Shown here: positions 36,006 to 44,437 of the stretch, piece by piece
Layout: the number at the start of each line of letters is the position of its first letter
Position numbering within the stretch: the first letter of the stretch is position 1
Assembly: GCF_016908555.1 (NCBI RefSeq)
Contig: NZ_JAFBEE010000016.1
Location: 1 to 64,000 of the forward strand
Length of the DNA stretch: 64,000 nt
Direction of reading: 5' to 3'
From: Alkaliphilus hydrothermalis
GTDB lineage: Bacteria > Bacillota > Clostridia > Peptostreptococcales > Natronincolaceae
Notes under the pieces: generated by a model
Databases searched by the model: none
The model's input: the letters and a program-made list of their open reading frames with translations, nothing else
What the model was told of the DNA's origin: nothing
Program-made: the position numbers and the translations under genes

Positions 36006-36728
36006 TTATAATACCTTACTTAAGAAATCCTGAGTCCTTGGATGCTGAGGATGACTAAACAACTGACTTGGGGTGTTTTGCTCGACGATTTGTCCATCAT
36101 CCATAAAGAGGACTCTGCTGGCAACCTCTCTGGCAAATCCCATTTCATGGGTCACCACCACCATGGTCATTCCTTCTGATGCCAACTCCTTCATCACATC
36201 CAATACTTCCCCCACCATCTCAGGGTCAAGGGCAGAGGTGGGTTCATCAAATAGGAGAACGTCGGGAGACATAGCCAATGCCCTAGCAATAGCAATCCTT
36301 TGTTTTTGTCCCCCAGAGAGCTTGTTGGGGTAGCTTTGGGCTTTATCGGAAAGTCCGATTCTTTTTAAAAGTCTATGGGAAGTTTTTTCTGCTTCCTCCT
36401 TGCAAATCCCCTTTACCTTAATAGGGGCGATTGTGATATTTTCCAACACTGTCATATGGGGAAAGAGGTTAAACTGTTGGAAAACCATCCCCATTTTCTC
36501 CCGATGAAGATTGATATTGACAGATTTATCGGTGATGGAAGTACCTTCAAAATTAATTTCACCACTGGTGGGTTCCTCCAACAGATTCAAACATCTCAGA
36601 AATGTGCTTTTGCCAGAGCCGCTGGGACCAATGACAACAACAACCTCGCCCTTTTTAATAGATTCATTAATACTCTTTAATACTGTGAGCTTTCCAAAGT
36701 TTTTTGTAAGATTACTTACCTTAATCAC
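36006..36728 (-). CDS. Polar amino acid ABC importer, ATPase (GlnQ/HisP type)
   Basis: 240 residues starting with GTG 36,728, which overlaps the end of the permease gene by 8 nt. Walker A GPSGSGKSTFLRCLN, Q-loop MVFQQFNLFPHMTVLENI, signature KLSGGQKQR and Walker B VLLFDEPTSALDPEMVGEVL are textbook for the PAAT family. It is last of three genes in the order binding protein, permease, ATPase. Specificity is set by the binding protein. Confidence 0.92.
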   Translation of the reverse strand: MIKVSNLTKNFGKLTVLKSINESIKKGEVVVVIGPSGSGKSTFLRCLNLLEEPTSGEINFEGTSITDKSVNINLHREKMGMVFQQFNLFPHMTVLENITIAPIKVKGICKEEAEKTSHRLLKRIGLSDKAQSYPNKLSGGQKQRIAIARALAMSPDVLLFDEPTSALDPEMVGEVLDVMKELASEGMTMVVVTHEMGFAREVASRVLFMDDGQIVEQNTPSQLFSHPQHPRTQDFLSKVL

Positions 36729-37371
36729 TGGCCCTCATGCTCCTTTCTGCAATTCCAAGGAATTTTGATATACTAAAAGTTAATACAAAGTAGATTATTG
36801 CTGCGACGATCAGGGGCGTAAAGGGTTTATAAGTGATTCCCCGTACCACATCCGTCTTGTACATCAGCTCATGGATACCAATTACTGATACAATAGCAGA
36901 TTCTTTAATGATGACGATAAATTCATTCCCCAATGCAGGAAGAATATTTTTAAATGCTTGAGGGATAATAACCTCCTTCATGGTCATTTTGTAGGACATC
37001 CCCAAGGATCTTCCTGCCTCCATTTGGCCCTTGTCGATGGACTGGATTCCACCTCGGATAATCTCTGCCACATAGGCCCCGCTGTTGAGGGATACTGCAA
37101 AAATCCCCGCCACCATATCAGGTAAATCAATACCAATATGGGGTAGTCCATAATATATTAGAAAAAGTTGAACCAGTAGAGGTGTTCCTCTGACAAATTC
37201 AATATAGGCAGAAGCCAGGAACTTTACAGGTTTCTTTTCTGAAAGCTTCATCAATGCAAGGATTACCCCCACCATTGTCCCGCCTAATACTGAGAAAAAG
37301 GCAAGAAGCACTGTATTGATGGTTCCACTGAGGAAAAATTGATAATATGTTGTGATAAATTCTAAATCCAT
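36721..37371 (-). CDS. Polar amino acid ABC importer, permease (HisM/GlnP type)
   Basis: 216 residues with five membrane helices. The N-terminal TINTVLLAFFSVLGG region and the EAA loop, EAGRSLGMSYKMTMKEVIIPQAFKNILP, which docks the ATPase, are typical of the HEQRo permease group. A single permease gene implies a homodimer. The ATG at 37,371 has a GGGG-rich upstream region, 47 nt after the binding-protein gene. Confidence 0.92.
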   Translation of the reverse strand: MDLEFITTYYQFFLSGTINTVLLAFFSVLGGTMVGVILALMKLSEKKPVKFLASAYIEFVRGTPLLVQLFLIYYGLPHIGIDLPDMVAGIFAVSLNSGAYVAEIIRGGIQSIDKGQMEAGRSLGMSYKMTMKEVIIPQAFKNILPALGNEFIVIIKESAIVSVIGIHELMYKTDVVRGITYKPFTPLIVAAIIYFVLTFSISKFLGIAERSMRASD

Positions 37372-37418
37372 AGGTCGGTCCCCCTTTGTTGTAATCCCTA
37401 TCCCTATAAAGGGAGTAA

Positions 37419-38273
37419 CTATTCTTCTTCAGATAAGATAGTTGCTTCGTGGATTAATTGATTAATCTTATCTTCAGCAATTAATCTATCTAGAGTTTGG
37501 TTGATGGCCTCAACTAAATCTTCATTATTCTTTTTAATAGCAACAGCTACACCCTCTTCAGCACCAAAGGAAATGCTAGGAACAAATAAATCAGAGCTGT
37601 TTTTTTCATATGCCTTAGCAACTGAAGAAGATAGGACGATTCCATCTATTTTGTTATTTTTTAATTCCAGTACTAAGTCAGTGATTTTTCCTAATAGTTT
37701 TGCTTCTGCTCCAGGGATCTTCGTTAAAGCAATCTCCTCCTGTAGAGTCGTTTTCTGAGCACCAATAGTTAATCCAGCTAAATCCTCAATGGTCTGAATT
37801 TTGTCTTGATCCTCGGCTCTAACAAGTAATGTCTGCTCTGCTTGATAGTATGTTTTTGAGAAATCAACACTTTTCTTTCTTTCCTCTGTAGCCGACATAC
37901 CTGCAATGACAAAGTCAACATTACCAGCCTCTAATGCAGCCAATAAACCTTCAAACTTCATATCTTTAATTTCTAACTCAACCCCAAGATCCTTTGCAAT
38001 CTCCTTAGCAATTTCAATATCAAAACCAACAATCTCTGGCTTACCATTAATCACCTTGTGGAACTCATAGGGAGGATAGTCGGCAGATGTACCAAGAACT
38101 AACTTACCAGCCTTTTTAATTTCATCAGTTTTTGTTTCAACAGCAGTGTTTTGAGTAGAATCACTGTCCACATCACCAGTAGTAGTGGAGGCACATCCAG
38201 TCAACAGACTGCCCACCATTACCATAAGTAGTAATGCAATGATTGTTTTTTGAATTGTTTTGATTTTTTTCAT
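37419..38273 (-). CDS. Polar amino acid ABC importer, substrate-binding lipoprotein
   Basis: 284 residues. Signal peptide with lipobox LLTGCAST, then an SBP family 3 fold: LVLGTSADYPPYEF, GFDIEIAKEIAKDLG, LLAALEAGNVDFVIAGMSATEERKKSVDFS, and YYQAEQTLLVR. AAAGGAGTGACAAAAGAAA precedes the ATG. The amino acid (for example arginine, glutamine or cystine) cannot be decided from the sequence. First gene of the importer operon. Confidence 0.92.
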   Translation of the reverse strand: MKKIKTIQKTIIALLLMVMVGSLLTGCASTTTGDVDSDSTQNTAVETKTDEIKKAGKLVLGTSADYPPYEFHKVINGKPEIVGFDIEIAKEIAKDLGVELEIKDMKFEGLLAALEAGNVDFVIAGMSATEERKKSVDFSKTYYQAEQTLLVRAEDQDKIQTIEDLAGLTIGAQKTTLQEEIALTKIPGAEAKLLGKITDLVLELKNNKIDGIVLSSSVAKAYEKNSSDLFVPSISFGAEEGVAVAIKKNNEDLVEAINQTLDRLIAEDKINQLIHEATILSEEE

Positions 38274-38764
38274 TTTCTTTTGTCACTCCTTTTAATGTTT
38301 TGTTTTTTTAGTGTTAGATTTTTTCCAGTAGAATTTTTATAAACTTCATTGAGTTATTATACAAATATATTTATAATTATGCAATAGGTTTTTGATAAAT
38401 TTTTTATAAAATAATTTAGGAAACTTTTGGTTGTAAAATTAAGCTGTTAGACGAATTAAAAAACGGAATTAAAGAAGATGGGTTTTTAAAATATAGGGTG
38501 ATTGTTGTGATGATTGGAAATGTTGATATTTAGTGGAATTTGTATGGGGAAAGGTTGAGTAGCTTAAGTTAAGAAGTTGAATATGCATTTTAATCTAGTT
38601 AGTTTCTATGATGAATTGATAATGTAAAATACTACATTTTGACTCATTGATAAACTATGCATAAACTGAATAAATATACACGAAATGTATAAAGTCTAGT
38701 TCGAGTAATATCCCATAATTTGGTGTGCAGTTGTATAAAATACTGGGTAATTGTGGTATATTTA

Positions 38765-39118
38765 ATGTAGAAGAGACAAAAGGTTTTTCTAGCTACTTCT
38801 TTATTTGTAGGGTGTACTCATAATCAGGTAGATTCTTCAAATTTTGAATATGACTATGGAGGATATGAGGATTATACCTATAGCTTTGGAGAAAAAACAT
38901 TTAGTTTTAAATATCCTGCAAGTTGGGTCGTTGTAGAACAAAAGTCTAAAAAAGGTGATTTTTATAGTAAGAAAACTGACGATAAGGTAGACATGTATGT
39001 ATTATATGAGAAGGAAGATGCCGAGGGATTTCATAGCGCAAGGGTGAGGATAACGAAGGAGTTTTATAATCAATATAAGGATGAGATTTGGCACATTTTG
39101 GGGAGTTTGGAGTATTAG
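38765..39118 (+). pseudogene. Lipoprotein gene with a stop at codon 2
   Basis: The frame 38,771-39,118 (about 115 codons) encodes KRQKVFLATSLFVGCTHNQ, a basic start, hydrophobic core and lipobox LFVGC, then an acidic linker (NFEYDYGGYEDYTY) and a mature domain with YSFGEKTFSFKYPASW and DEIWHILGSLEY. Its only sensible start, ATG at 38,765, is followed directly by TAG (38,768-38,770), and no Shine-Dalgarno is evident. Either an AAG-to-TAG change silenced an intact-looking gene or an unusual start is used. The stop overlaps the region just before the next gene's RBS. The 38,274-38,764 gap upstream shows nothing else recognisable. Confidence 0.55.
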
Positions 39119-39138
39119 CATTAAGAGGAGGAGATGGA

Positions 39139-39453
39139 ATGGAGAAAAACAAATTTCTAACAGTGGCCATTGTACTATTGGCTTTTAGCATTATATTTGG
39201 TTCGATTTATATTGGGGATTCCATAAGACAGGTGGCTAATCAAAGTGCCAATGTCTCTTCTGACACAGATGATATTCTAGATTTTGATGGAGCTGCGGAG
39301 TACTTAAATATTAGTAAAAGTGACTTAGCAAAGATTATCTCTACAAGAAGCTCAACCTCGGGGATCAAGTATGTTAAGGTTAAGGGAAAATATATCTTTA
39401 GTAAAGTAGCGTTGAATGAATGGTTGAAGAATACTTGGATGGAGATGGATTAA
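39139..39453 (+). CDS. Membrane-anchored protein with excisionase-like HTH
   Basis: 104 residues from ATG 39,139 (AAGAGGAGGAGATGGA upstream). Residues about 6-25 form a single membrane helix (FLTVAIVLLAFSIIFGSIYIG). A short linker leads to a MerR/excisionase-like helix-turn-helix: DFDGAAEYLNISKSDLAKII, then YVKVKGKYIFSKVALNEWL. Whether the C-terminal part faces the cytosol cannot be read with certainty; the basic N-terminal MEKNK favours an inside N-terminus and hence an outside HTH-like domain. It follows the broken lipoprotein gene by 20 nt and shares its direction. Confidence 0.7.
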   Translation: MEKNKFLTVAIVLLAFSIIFGSIYIGDSIRQVANQSANVSSDTDDILDFDGAAEYLNISKSDLAKIISTRSSTSGIKYVKVKGKYIFSKVALNEWLKNTWMEMD

Positions 39454-39500
39454 GATTAATAGGGATTAGAATAATATAATGGAAAAGATAGAGTCAATAC

Positions 39501-39538
39501 AGAGAAACACCCTCGGTGTAGCAGGGTGTTTCTCTAAT
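39501..39538 (+). terminator. Strong hairpin terminator
   Basis: Perfect 13-bp stem AGAGAAACACCCT (39,501-39,513) and AGGGTGTTTCTCT (39,523-39,535), 9-nt loop. Confidence 0.75.
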
Positions 39539-39649
39539 CATTAAGTCAAAAGAGTAAATCATCCTGCCTGGCCCCCGAGATTTTGAAAGAGCCTATTATC
39601 GAGTATTGAGAAAATGCAAAAACTAGGGATGCTGGAAATCGCATATCAA

Positions 39650-40288
39650 CTATCCTATATACTTCAGCACATCACCCAAGTCATCAGTCCTTAAATAAAC
39701 ATCAGCCTTACCAACTAGACAATCAGAATAGTTAATAGCGATTGATTTGCCACATTTACTGAAAACTCCAATATCAGATTCACCATCGCCGATTGCAATG
39801 GTTTTACGTATATCAATACCCACTTCACTACAATATAACTCCAAACTTTTAAGTTTTGCCTCTTCTCCTAAATGCTCGATGATTCTTCCAGTAAAAATAT
39901 TCTCTTGCACTTCATAATTACTTCCGTATACGGCATCAAAACCAAACATTTCCCCCACGATTCTTGCAACTTGAACTGGACCCGCTGTTACTAAAATACA
40001 CTTCATCCCCTGATCTTTAATATACTGGATTACGTGGTCGATATTTTCAATAAATTGAATACGATCTTTAAAGCAAGATGATACTTTTTCAATATTCAAA
40101 CCCTTCATAAGTTTAACCTTAATATAATCTGCTTCTATCCATGAAATTTCTCTTTTTTCTTCCCGTGTTTCAATCTTTAATAATTCTTCTAACCCATCAT
40201 TAATTCCACAGAGATATTTTACTGAATCAGTGTTTCTAATCAATGTTCCGTCCATGTCAAAGCAAACTAATCTAAAGTTTTTCTCCAT
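39650..40288 (-). CDS. HAD-superfamily phosphatase (SerB-like, subfamily IB)
   Basis: 212 residues. Motif I is FDMDGTLI (nucleophile Asp and general acid Asp), motif II VTAGPVQVARIVG, and motif III/IV IAIGDGESDIGVF. The helical cap between residues about 20 and 85 fits the phosphoserine phosphatase-like type. The ATG follows GGGGGGTTAACT. Substrate unknown. The ACTTTAG/CTAAAGT motif just upstream (40,364-40,386) resembles a repeat in front of psuK, hinting at shared control. Confidence 0.82.
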   Translation of the reverse strand: MEKNFRLVCFDMDGTLIRNTDSVKYLCGINDGLEELLKIETREEKREISWIEADYIKVKLMKGLNIEKVSSCFKDRIQFIENIDHVIQYIKDQGMKCILVTAGPVQVARIVGEMFGFDAVYGSNYEVQENIFTGRIIEHLGEEAKLKSLELYCSEVGIDIRKTIAIGDGESDIGVFSKCGKSIAINYSDCLVGKADVYLRTDDLGDVLKYIG

Positions 40289-40672
40289 AGTTAACCCCCC
40301 TTACGAATTGACAATACATTTGTTATACGATTGTATCAGCTATATGGAAATTATAGCATATTGACTTTAGTTAAACTATCTAAAGTTAGTAAAATGATAA
40401 ATGATAGAGTAGAGGGAATTGAACACTATGAGTGAAAAACAAAAACTATTCTTAGAATATTATCTGATTTAACTACAATAAGTGATATTATAAGAAAAAG
40501 GTAATCGTAAATAGCAGGGTTGGTTACTACCTAACTTCACAAAAGAAGGGAGGTGGTGAGATATGATGTAATTGGAGTATACTCATTAAATCATTTTTTT
40601 TACTTCTTACACCTCTAAATATTTTTAAGCCCTTTTCAGAAGCAGTAAAACAACTTATAATAAAAGACCCAG
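40289..40672. other. Intergenic region with operator-like inverted repeat
   Basis: ACTTTAG (40,364-40,370) and CTAAAGT (40,380-40,386) form an inverted repeat in the HAD gene's upstream region. A frameshifted micro-ORF remnant starts at 40,429 (MSEKQK, then in the next frame TILRILSDLTTISDIIRKR). Nothing else is recognisable. Confidence 0.35.
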
Positions 40673-40713
40673 AAAAGCCAAAGACTGCTCAGACTCAGTC
40701 CTTGGCTTTTTTT
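40673..40713 (+). terminator. Terminator without an evident upstream gene
   Basis: AAAAGCCAAAGACTG (40,673-40,687) pairs with CAGTCCTTGGCTTTT (40,696-40,710) with one mismatch, followed by TTT. It has no intact gene upstream on this strand, so it may end a lost gene or a small transcript. Confidence 0.7.
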
Positions 40714-40857
40714 CATCTAATAAAATCCCCACCCAAGGAAAAGCTAATAATATCTTTTTTAAACTTAATCCCCCAGCTCTGTTTTTATCCTAACCCAGAA
40801 TCCACAAATTTTTTTTTATTTTCACTCTTGAACAACATAAACATTTATGATAAATTT

Positions 40858-40889
40858 AAACTAAAGTTTATTAAATCAACTAAAGTTTA
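40858..40889 (+). promoter_or_regulatory. Direct repeat of a palindromic operator-like motif before psuK
   Basis: AACTAAAGTTTA occurs twice (40,859-40,870 and 40,878-40,889), 19 nt apart, about two helical turns. Each copy is itself nearly palindromic (AAACT-AAAGTTT). It lies 50-85 nt before psuK, whose product carries an HTH. Confidence 0.5.
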
Positions 40890-40942
40890 CTATTAATTTC
40901 AATATTATTTTTCAATTTCAATAAATACAAAGGAATGATAGA

Positions 40943-42049
40943 ATGACCTCTAGAGAAAAAGAAATACTGGAAATAATTAAAAAAAATCCTATGATTCCAC
41001 AGCAGGAGATTGCTGATCTTTTAAACATCAACCGATCATCAGTGGCTGTACATATTGCCAACTTGATGAAAAAGGGATACATCCAAGGAAAGGGCTATAT
41101 CGTAAGGGAAGAAAAAATGGTGTCGGTCTTAGGAGGCTCCAACATAGACCTACAGGGATTCCCTAATGACAAACTGATTCTAATGGATTCCAATCCAGGG
41201 AAAATAGAAACCTCCCTTGGGGGAGTAGGGCGAAACATAGCCGAAAACCTTGCTCGACTTTCTGTACCTGTGAGGCTCCTATCAGCAGTAGGGGAGGATT
41301 TCTACGGGGGAAAATTAATCGAAGAAGGCACAAGTATCGGTATTGACATGAAGAATATCCTCTGTTCAAAGGAATATCCTACATCTATGTATCTCTCCAT
41401 CATGGATGAGGACCATGATATGAAGGTGGCAATATCTCAAATGGAGATCTACGAGAAAATCGACATAGGCTTTATTGAAGAAAATCAGTTGCTAATCAAA
41501 AACTCCAGTGCATTAGTCATCGACAACAACATCCCAAAGACCACCATCGACTACGCCTGTGGCATGTTTAAAGAAATACCCATATTCTGCGACCCCGTCT
41601 CCACCGCAAAGGCAATGAGGGTAAAGGATTCCCTAGATAAAATCCATACCCTGAAGCCCAACACCTACGAGGCAGCAAAACTTTTAGATATGGAGATTAA
41701 CACCCTAGATGATGTAAGAAAAGCAGGGGAGCTTTTATTAAAGAAGGGCGTTAAGCAACTCTTCATCAGTATGGGGAAAGAAGGGGTCTTTGCATGCGAT
41801 GGAAATAAAGAATTGGTGGTAAAAGGCCAACCGAAGGAAATTAAAGGAGCAACAGGAGCAGGGGATGCCTTCATGGCAGGACTTGTGGATTGCTACCTTA
41901 AGGATAAAACCCTAAACGAAACCACAGTCTATGCTACGGCCGCTTCTTATGTGGCATTAAGTAGCTACAGCACCATCAATCCCCTCATGACAGAGGAAGA
42001 AATACAAAGAATCATCAATACAGTTACCATTGATGTAAAGGAATACTAA
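40943..42049 (+). CDS. psuK: Pseudouridine kinase with N-terminal HTH
   Basis: 368 residues. Residues about 1-55 are a winged HTH (IPQQEIADLLNINRSSVAVHI), followed by a PfkB-type kinase from SVLGGSNIDLQGFPN, with GGVGRNIAENLARL, the ATP-side NTYEAAKLL, and the catalytic anion-hole block GATGAGDAFMAGLVDC. HTH-PfkB fusions next to psuG are pseudouridine kinases, phosphorylating pseudouridine to pseudouridine 5'-phosphate. The HTH may allow self-regulation through the repeated motif upstream. AAAGGAATGATAGA is the RBS region. Confidence 0.9.
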   Translation: MTSREKEILEIIKKNPMIPQQEIADLLNINRSSVAVHIANLMKKGYIQGKGYIVREEKMVSVLGGSNIDLQGFPNDKLILMDSNPGKIETSLGGVGRNIAENLARLSVPVRLLSAVGEDFYGGKLIEEGTSIGIDMKNILCSKEYPTSMYLSIMDEDHDMKVAISQMEIYEKIDIGFIEENQLLIKNSSALVIDNNIPKTTIDYACGMFKEIPIFCDPVSTAKAMRVKDSLDKIHTLKPNTYEAAKLLDMEINTLDDVRKAGELLLKKGVKQLFISMGKEGVFACDGNKELVVKGQPKEIKGATGAGDAFMAGLVDCYLKDKTLNETTVYATAASYVALSSYSTINPLMTEEEIQRIINTVTIDVKEY

Positions 42050-42120
42050 CAATAGAAAATTTATTTTATATTTTGTATAAGTAAATATCATACTAATCAG
42101 CTAAAAAGGAGGATATACAC

Positions 42121-43035
42121 ATGAAACAATACTTAGAAATCAGCCCAGAGGTACAAGAGGCACTAGCATCTGGAAAGCCAGTGGTAGCCCTTGAATCCAC
42201 CATCATATCCCACGGGATGCCCTATCCTCAGAATTTAGAGACAGCCCTAAAGGTGGAAGAAATCGTAAGACAGCAGGGGGCAGTACCAGCAACAATAGGA
42301 ATTATTAAAGGAAAACTAAAGGCAGGTCTTACAAGGGAAGAATTAGAATATTTTTCAACTGCTAAAGGGATTTTAAAGGCAAGTAGAAGAGATTTACCCT
42401 ATATCACAGCCAATAAATTAGACGGAGCCACTACGGTTGCCTCCACCATGATCATTGCAAAGATGGCAGGGATTAAAGTATTCGTAACAGGAGGAATTGG
42501 TGGAGTCCATAGGGGAGCAGAAGAAACCTTTGATATTTCAGCCGACCTAAAGGAATTAGCAAATACAGAGGTAGCTGTAATCTGTGCAGGGGCAAAATCA
42601 ATTTTAGATATTGGTTTAACTTTAGAGTACCTAGAGACAGAAGGAGTACCAGTTTTGGGCTTTGGAACAGAAGATTTCCCAGCTTTCTACACTAGAGAAA
42701 GTGGTTTTAAGGCAGATTACAAAATAGAAGATGCAAAAACAATGGCACAACTAATTCATGACAAATGGGCTTTAGGATTAAAGGGTGGTCTAGTGATTGG
42801 CAATCCAATTCCAGAGGAGCATGAATTAAATCCAGAATTCATCAACAAAGCCATTGAAGATGCTTTAAAGAAGGCGGATGAAGAAGGGGTAAAGGGCAAA
42901 AAAGTAACTCCTTTCCTGTTGAGCTATATTAAGGAAATTACCAAAGGGGATAGCCTAAAGGCAAACATTGAACTGGTATACAACAACGCTAGAGTAGGCT
43001 CTGCCATTGCTGTTGAGTTGGAAAAATTAAAATAG
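42121..43035 (+). CDS. psuG: Pseudouridine-5'-phosphate glycosidase
   Basis: 304 residues, usual length. Diagnostic blocks are GKPVVALESTIISHGMP, PATIGIIKGKLKAGLT, KASRRDLPY, LDGATTVASTM, VFVTGGIGGVHRGAE and PVLGFGTEDFPAFYTRESG. It reversibly cleaves pseudouridine 5'-phosphate to uracil and ribose 5-phosphate, completing the pathway begun by psuK 71 nt upstream. AAAAAGGAGGATATACAC is an excellent RBS. No dedicated pseudouridine transporter lies next to it. Confidence 0.95.
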   Translation: MKQYLEISPEVQEALASGKPVVALESTIISHGMPYPQNLETALKVEEIVRQQGAVPATIGIIKGKLKAGLTREELEYFSTAKGILKASRRDLPYITANKLDGATTVASTMIIAKMAGIKVFVTGGIGGVHRGAEETFDISADLKELANTEVAVICAGAKSILDIGLTLEYLETEGVPVLGFGTEDFPAFYTRESGFKADYKIEDAKTMAQLIHDKWALGLKGGLVIGNPIPEEHELNPEFINKAIEDALKKADEEGVKGKKVTPFLLSYIKEITKGDSLKANIELVYNNARVGSAIAVELEKLK

Positions 43036-43163
43036 TGTGGGATTTAGAAAACAATATAGTACTAAACTAATGATAATCGAAACAAAGATATAGTGAATTC
43101 AAAAATATAGTTTATCCAAAAATATATGAAATTAATAACATAGCGGGAATATAGTGCATAGAA

Positions 43164-43204
43164 AAACCCTAGGAAGAGTCTAAATGACTTTGACTAGGGT
43201 TTCA
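43164..43204. terminator. Terminator between psuG and yeiH
   Basis: AAACCCTAG (43,164-43,172) pairs with CTAGGGTTT (43,194-43,202), with an inner AGTC/GACT pair. Symmetric enough to serve both convergent genes. Confidence 0.75.
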
Positions 43205-43289
43205 ATATTTCAAATTTTAAATTATAAAGCAGCCCCCCATATGAAGACATGAGGATAGAACTATTGGTACTTTAGATTATCAACATTAT

Positions 43290-44327
43290 TTATATCTGCC
43301 CCAACAACATTTGCACCATATAGGATACCACAACTACTAAAGTGGAGATAATAAAACCATGAAGCATAGGCTTAAATCCTGACTTAGCCAACTTGCTGAA
43401 GTTTGTCTTTAGTCCAATAGACCCTAAAGCCATTACCATGAGGAACTTACTAAAGGTTGAAAGGGATTTACTAATCTCCATAGGTACAACCCCAGTACTC
43501 TTGATGGTTACAGCCCCAAGGAAGGCAATGATAAACCAAGGGAAAATCTTTTGAATATCAACCTTTTTTCTTTCAGTAGCTACAGCATCTCCACCAGCCA
43601 ACATCTCCAGTTCTTTTTTTACAATTCTTTGATTGATGTAGGAGAAGGCTAAAACAACTGGAACAATGGATAGAGTTCTAGTTAATTTAACGATTACTGA
43701 AAAATTACCAGCTGCATTGGAAAAAGCATATCCTGCCGCCACTACAGAGGATGTATCATTTACAGCTGTACCGGTCCATAGACCATAGCCTAGATCCGAC
43801 ATACCGAAATATCTACCCATTATTGGGAATAATACCACCATCAGAACATCGAAGATAAATGTAGCAGAGATTCCGTAGGCGATTTGACTATCCTCTGCAT
43901 CGATTACAGGGGCTAAGGCAGCTATGGCAGAACCCCCACAGATTCCTGTACCTGCCGAGATCAAACTGGAAAGTCTCCAATCCATCTTGAAAAGTCTACC
44001 GAATAAATAACCACCACCAAAGGCAGTAAAAAGGGTAAAGACCATCACGATTAAAGAAAACTTACCCACCTGCAATACTTGAGTAAAGCTGAGGGAGAAA
44101 CCCATTAGAATGATGGCAAGTCTTAAAATCTTCTTAGAAGTATAGCTAAAACCAGACTGAAATCCTTCATATTTAGAAAGTAGGGGATTTAAAAGCATCC
44201 CTAATAATAAAGCGAAAACCCCTGCTCCGATGACATGATAGGGAAGGCTATCACTGATGGCTCTTGATAAAAAGGCCAAAGCCATCGCCACCAATATGCC
44301 AAGAGCATTTTTTTTAATAAATGACAT
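43290..44327 (-). CDS. yeiH: YeiH-family (UPF0324) membrane transporter
   Basis: 345 residues from ATG 44,327 (GGGAGTTGATCTT upstream; the in-frame TTG at 44,342 overlaps that site). About ten membrane helices. Conserved blocks are GAGVFALLLGMLLNP, LRLAIILMGFSLSF, GTGICGGSAIAALAPVIDA and GTAVNDTSSVVAAGYAF. The family is annotated as putative sulfate exporters; the E. coli gene belongs to the YeiE LysR regulon. A divergent LysR gene here repeats that arrangement. Confidence 0.9.
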   Translation of the reverse strand: MSFIKKNALGILVAMALAFLSRAISDSLPYHVIGAGVFALLLGMLLNPLLSKYEGFQSGFSYTSKKILRLAIILMGFSLSFTQVLQVGKFSLIVMVFTLFTAFGGGYLFGRLFKMDWRLSSLISAGTGICGGSAIAALAPVIDAEDSQIAYGISATFIFDVLMVVLFPIMGRYFGMSDLGYGLWTGTAVNDTSSVVAAGYAFSNAAGNFSVIVKLTRTLSIVPVVLAFSYINQRIVKKELEMLAGGDAVATERKKVDIQKIFPWFIIAFLGAVTIKSTGVVPMEISKSLSTFSKFLMVMALGSIGLKTNFSKLAKSGFKPMLHGFIISTLVVVVSYMVQMLLGQI

Positions 44328-44437
44328 AAGATCAACTCCCAATTTAATTAACTACATTGATTTTAACATGAATTAACTATAAAATATAATTATATATATT
44401 TATGTGTTGATAAATTATACTTATAAAGGGTGATGAT

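Noticed and set aside
40429..40510. Micro-ORF starting at 40,429 as a leader peptide.
   Set aside because: The better coding sense lies in another frame after a slip, there is no Shine-Dalgarno, and no attenuated gene follows directly.
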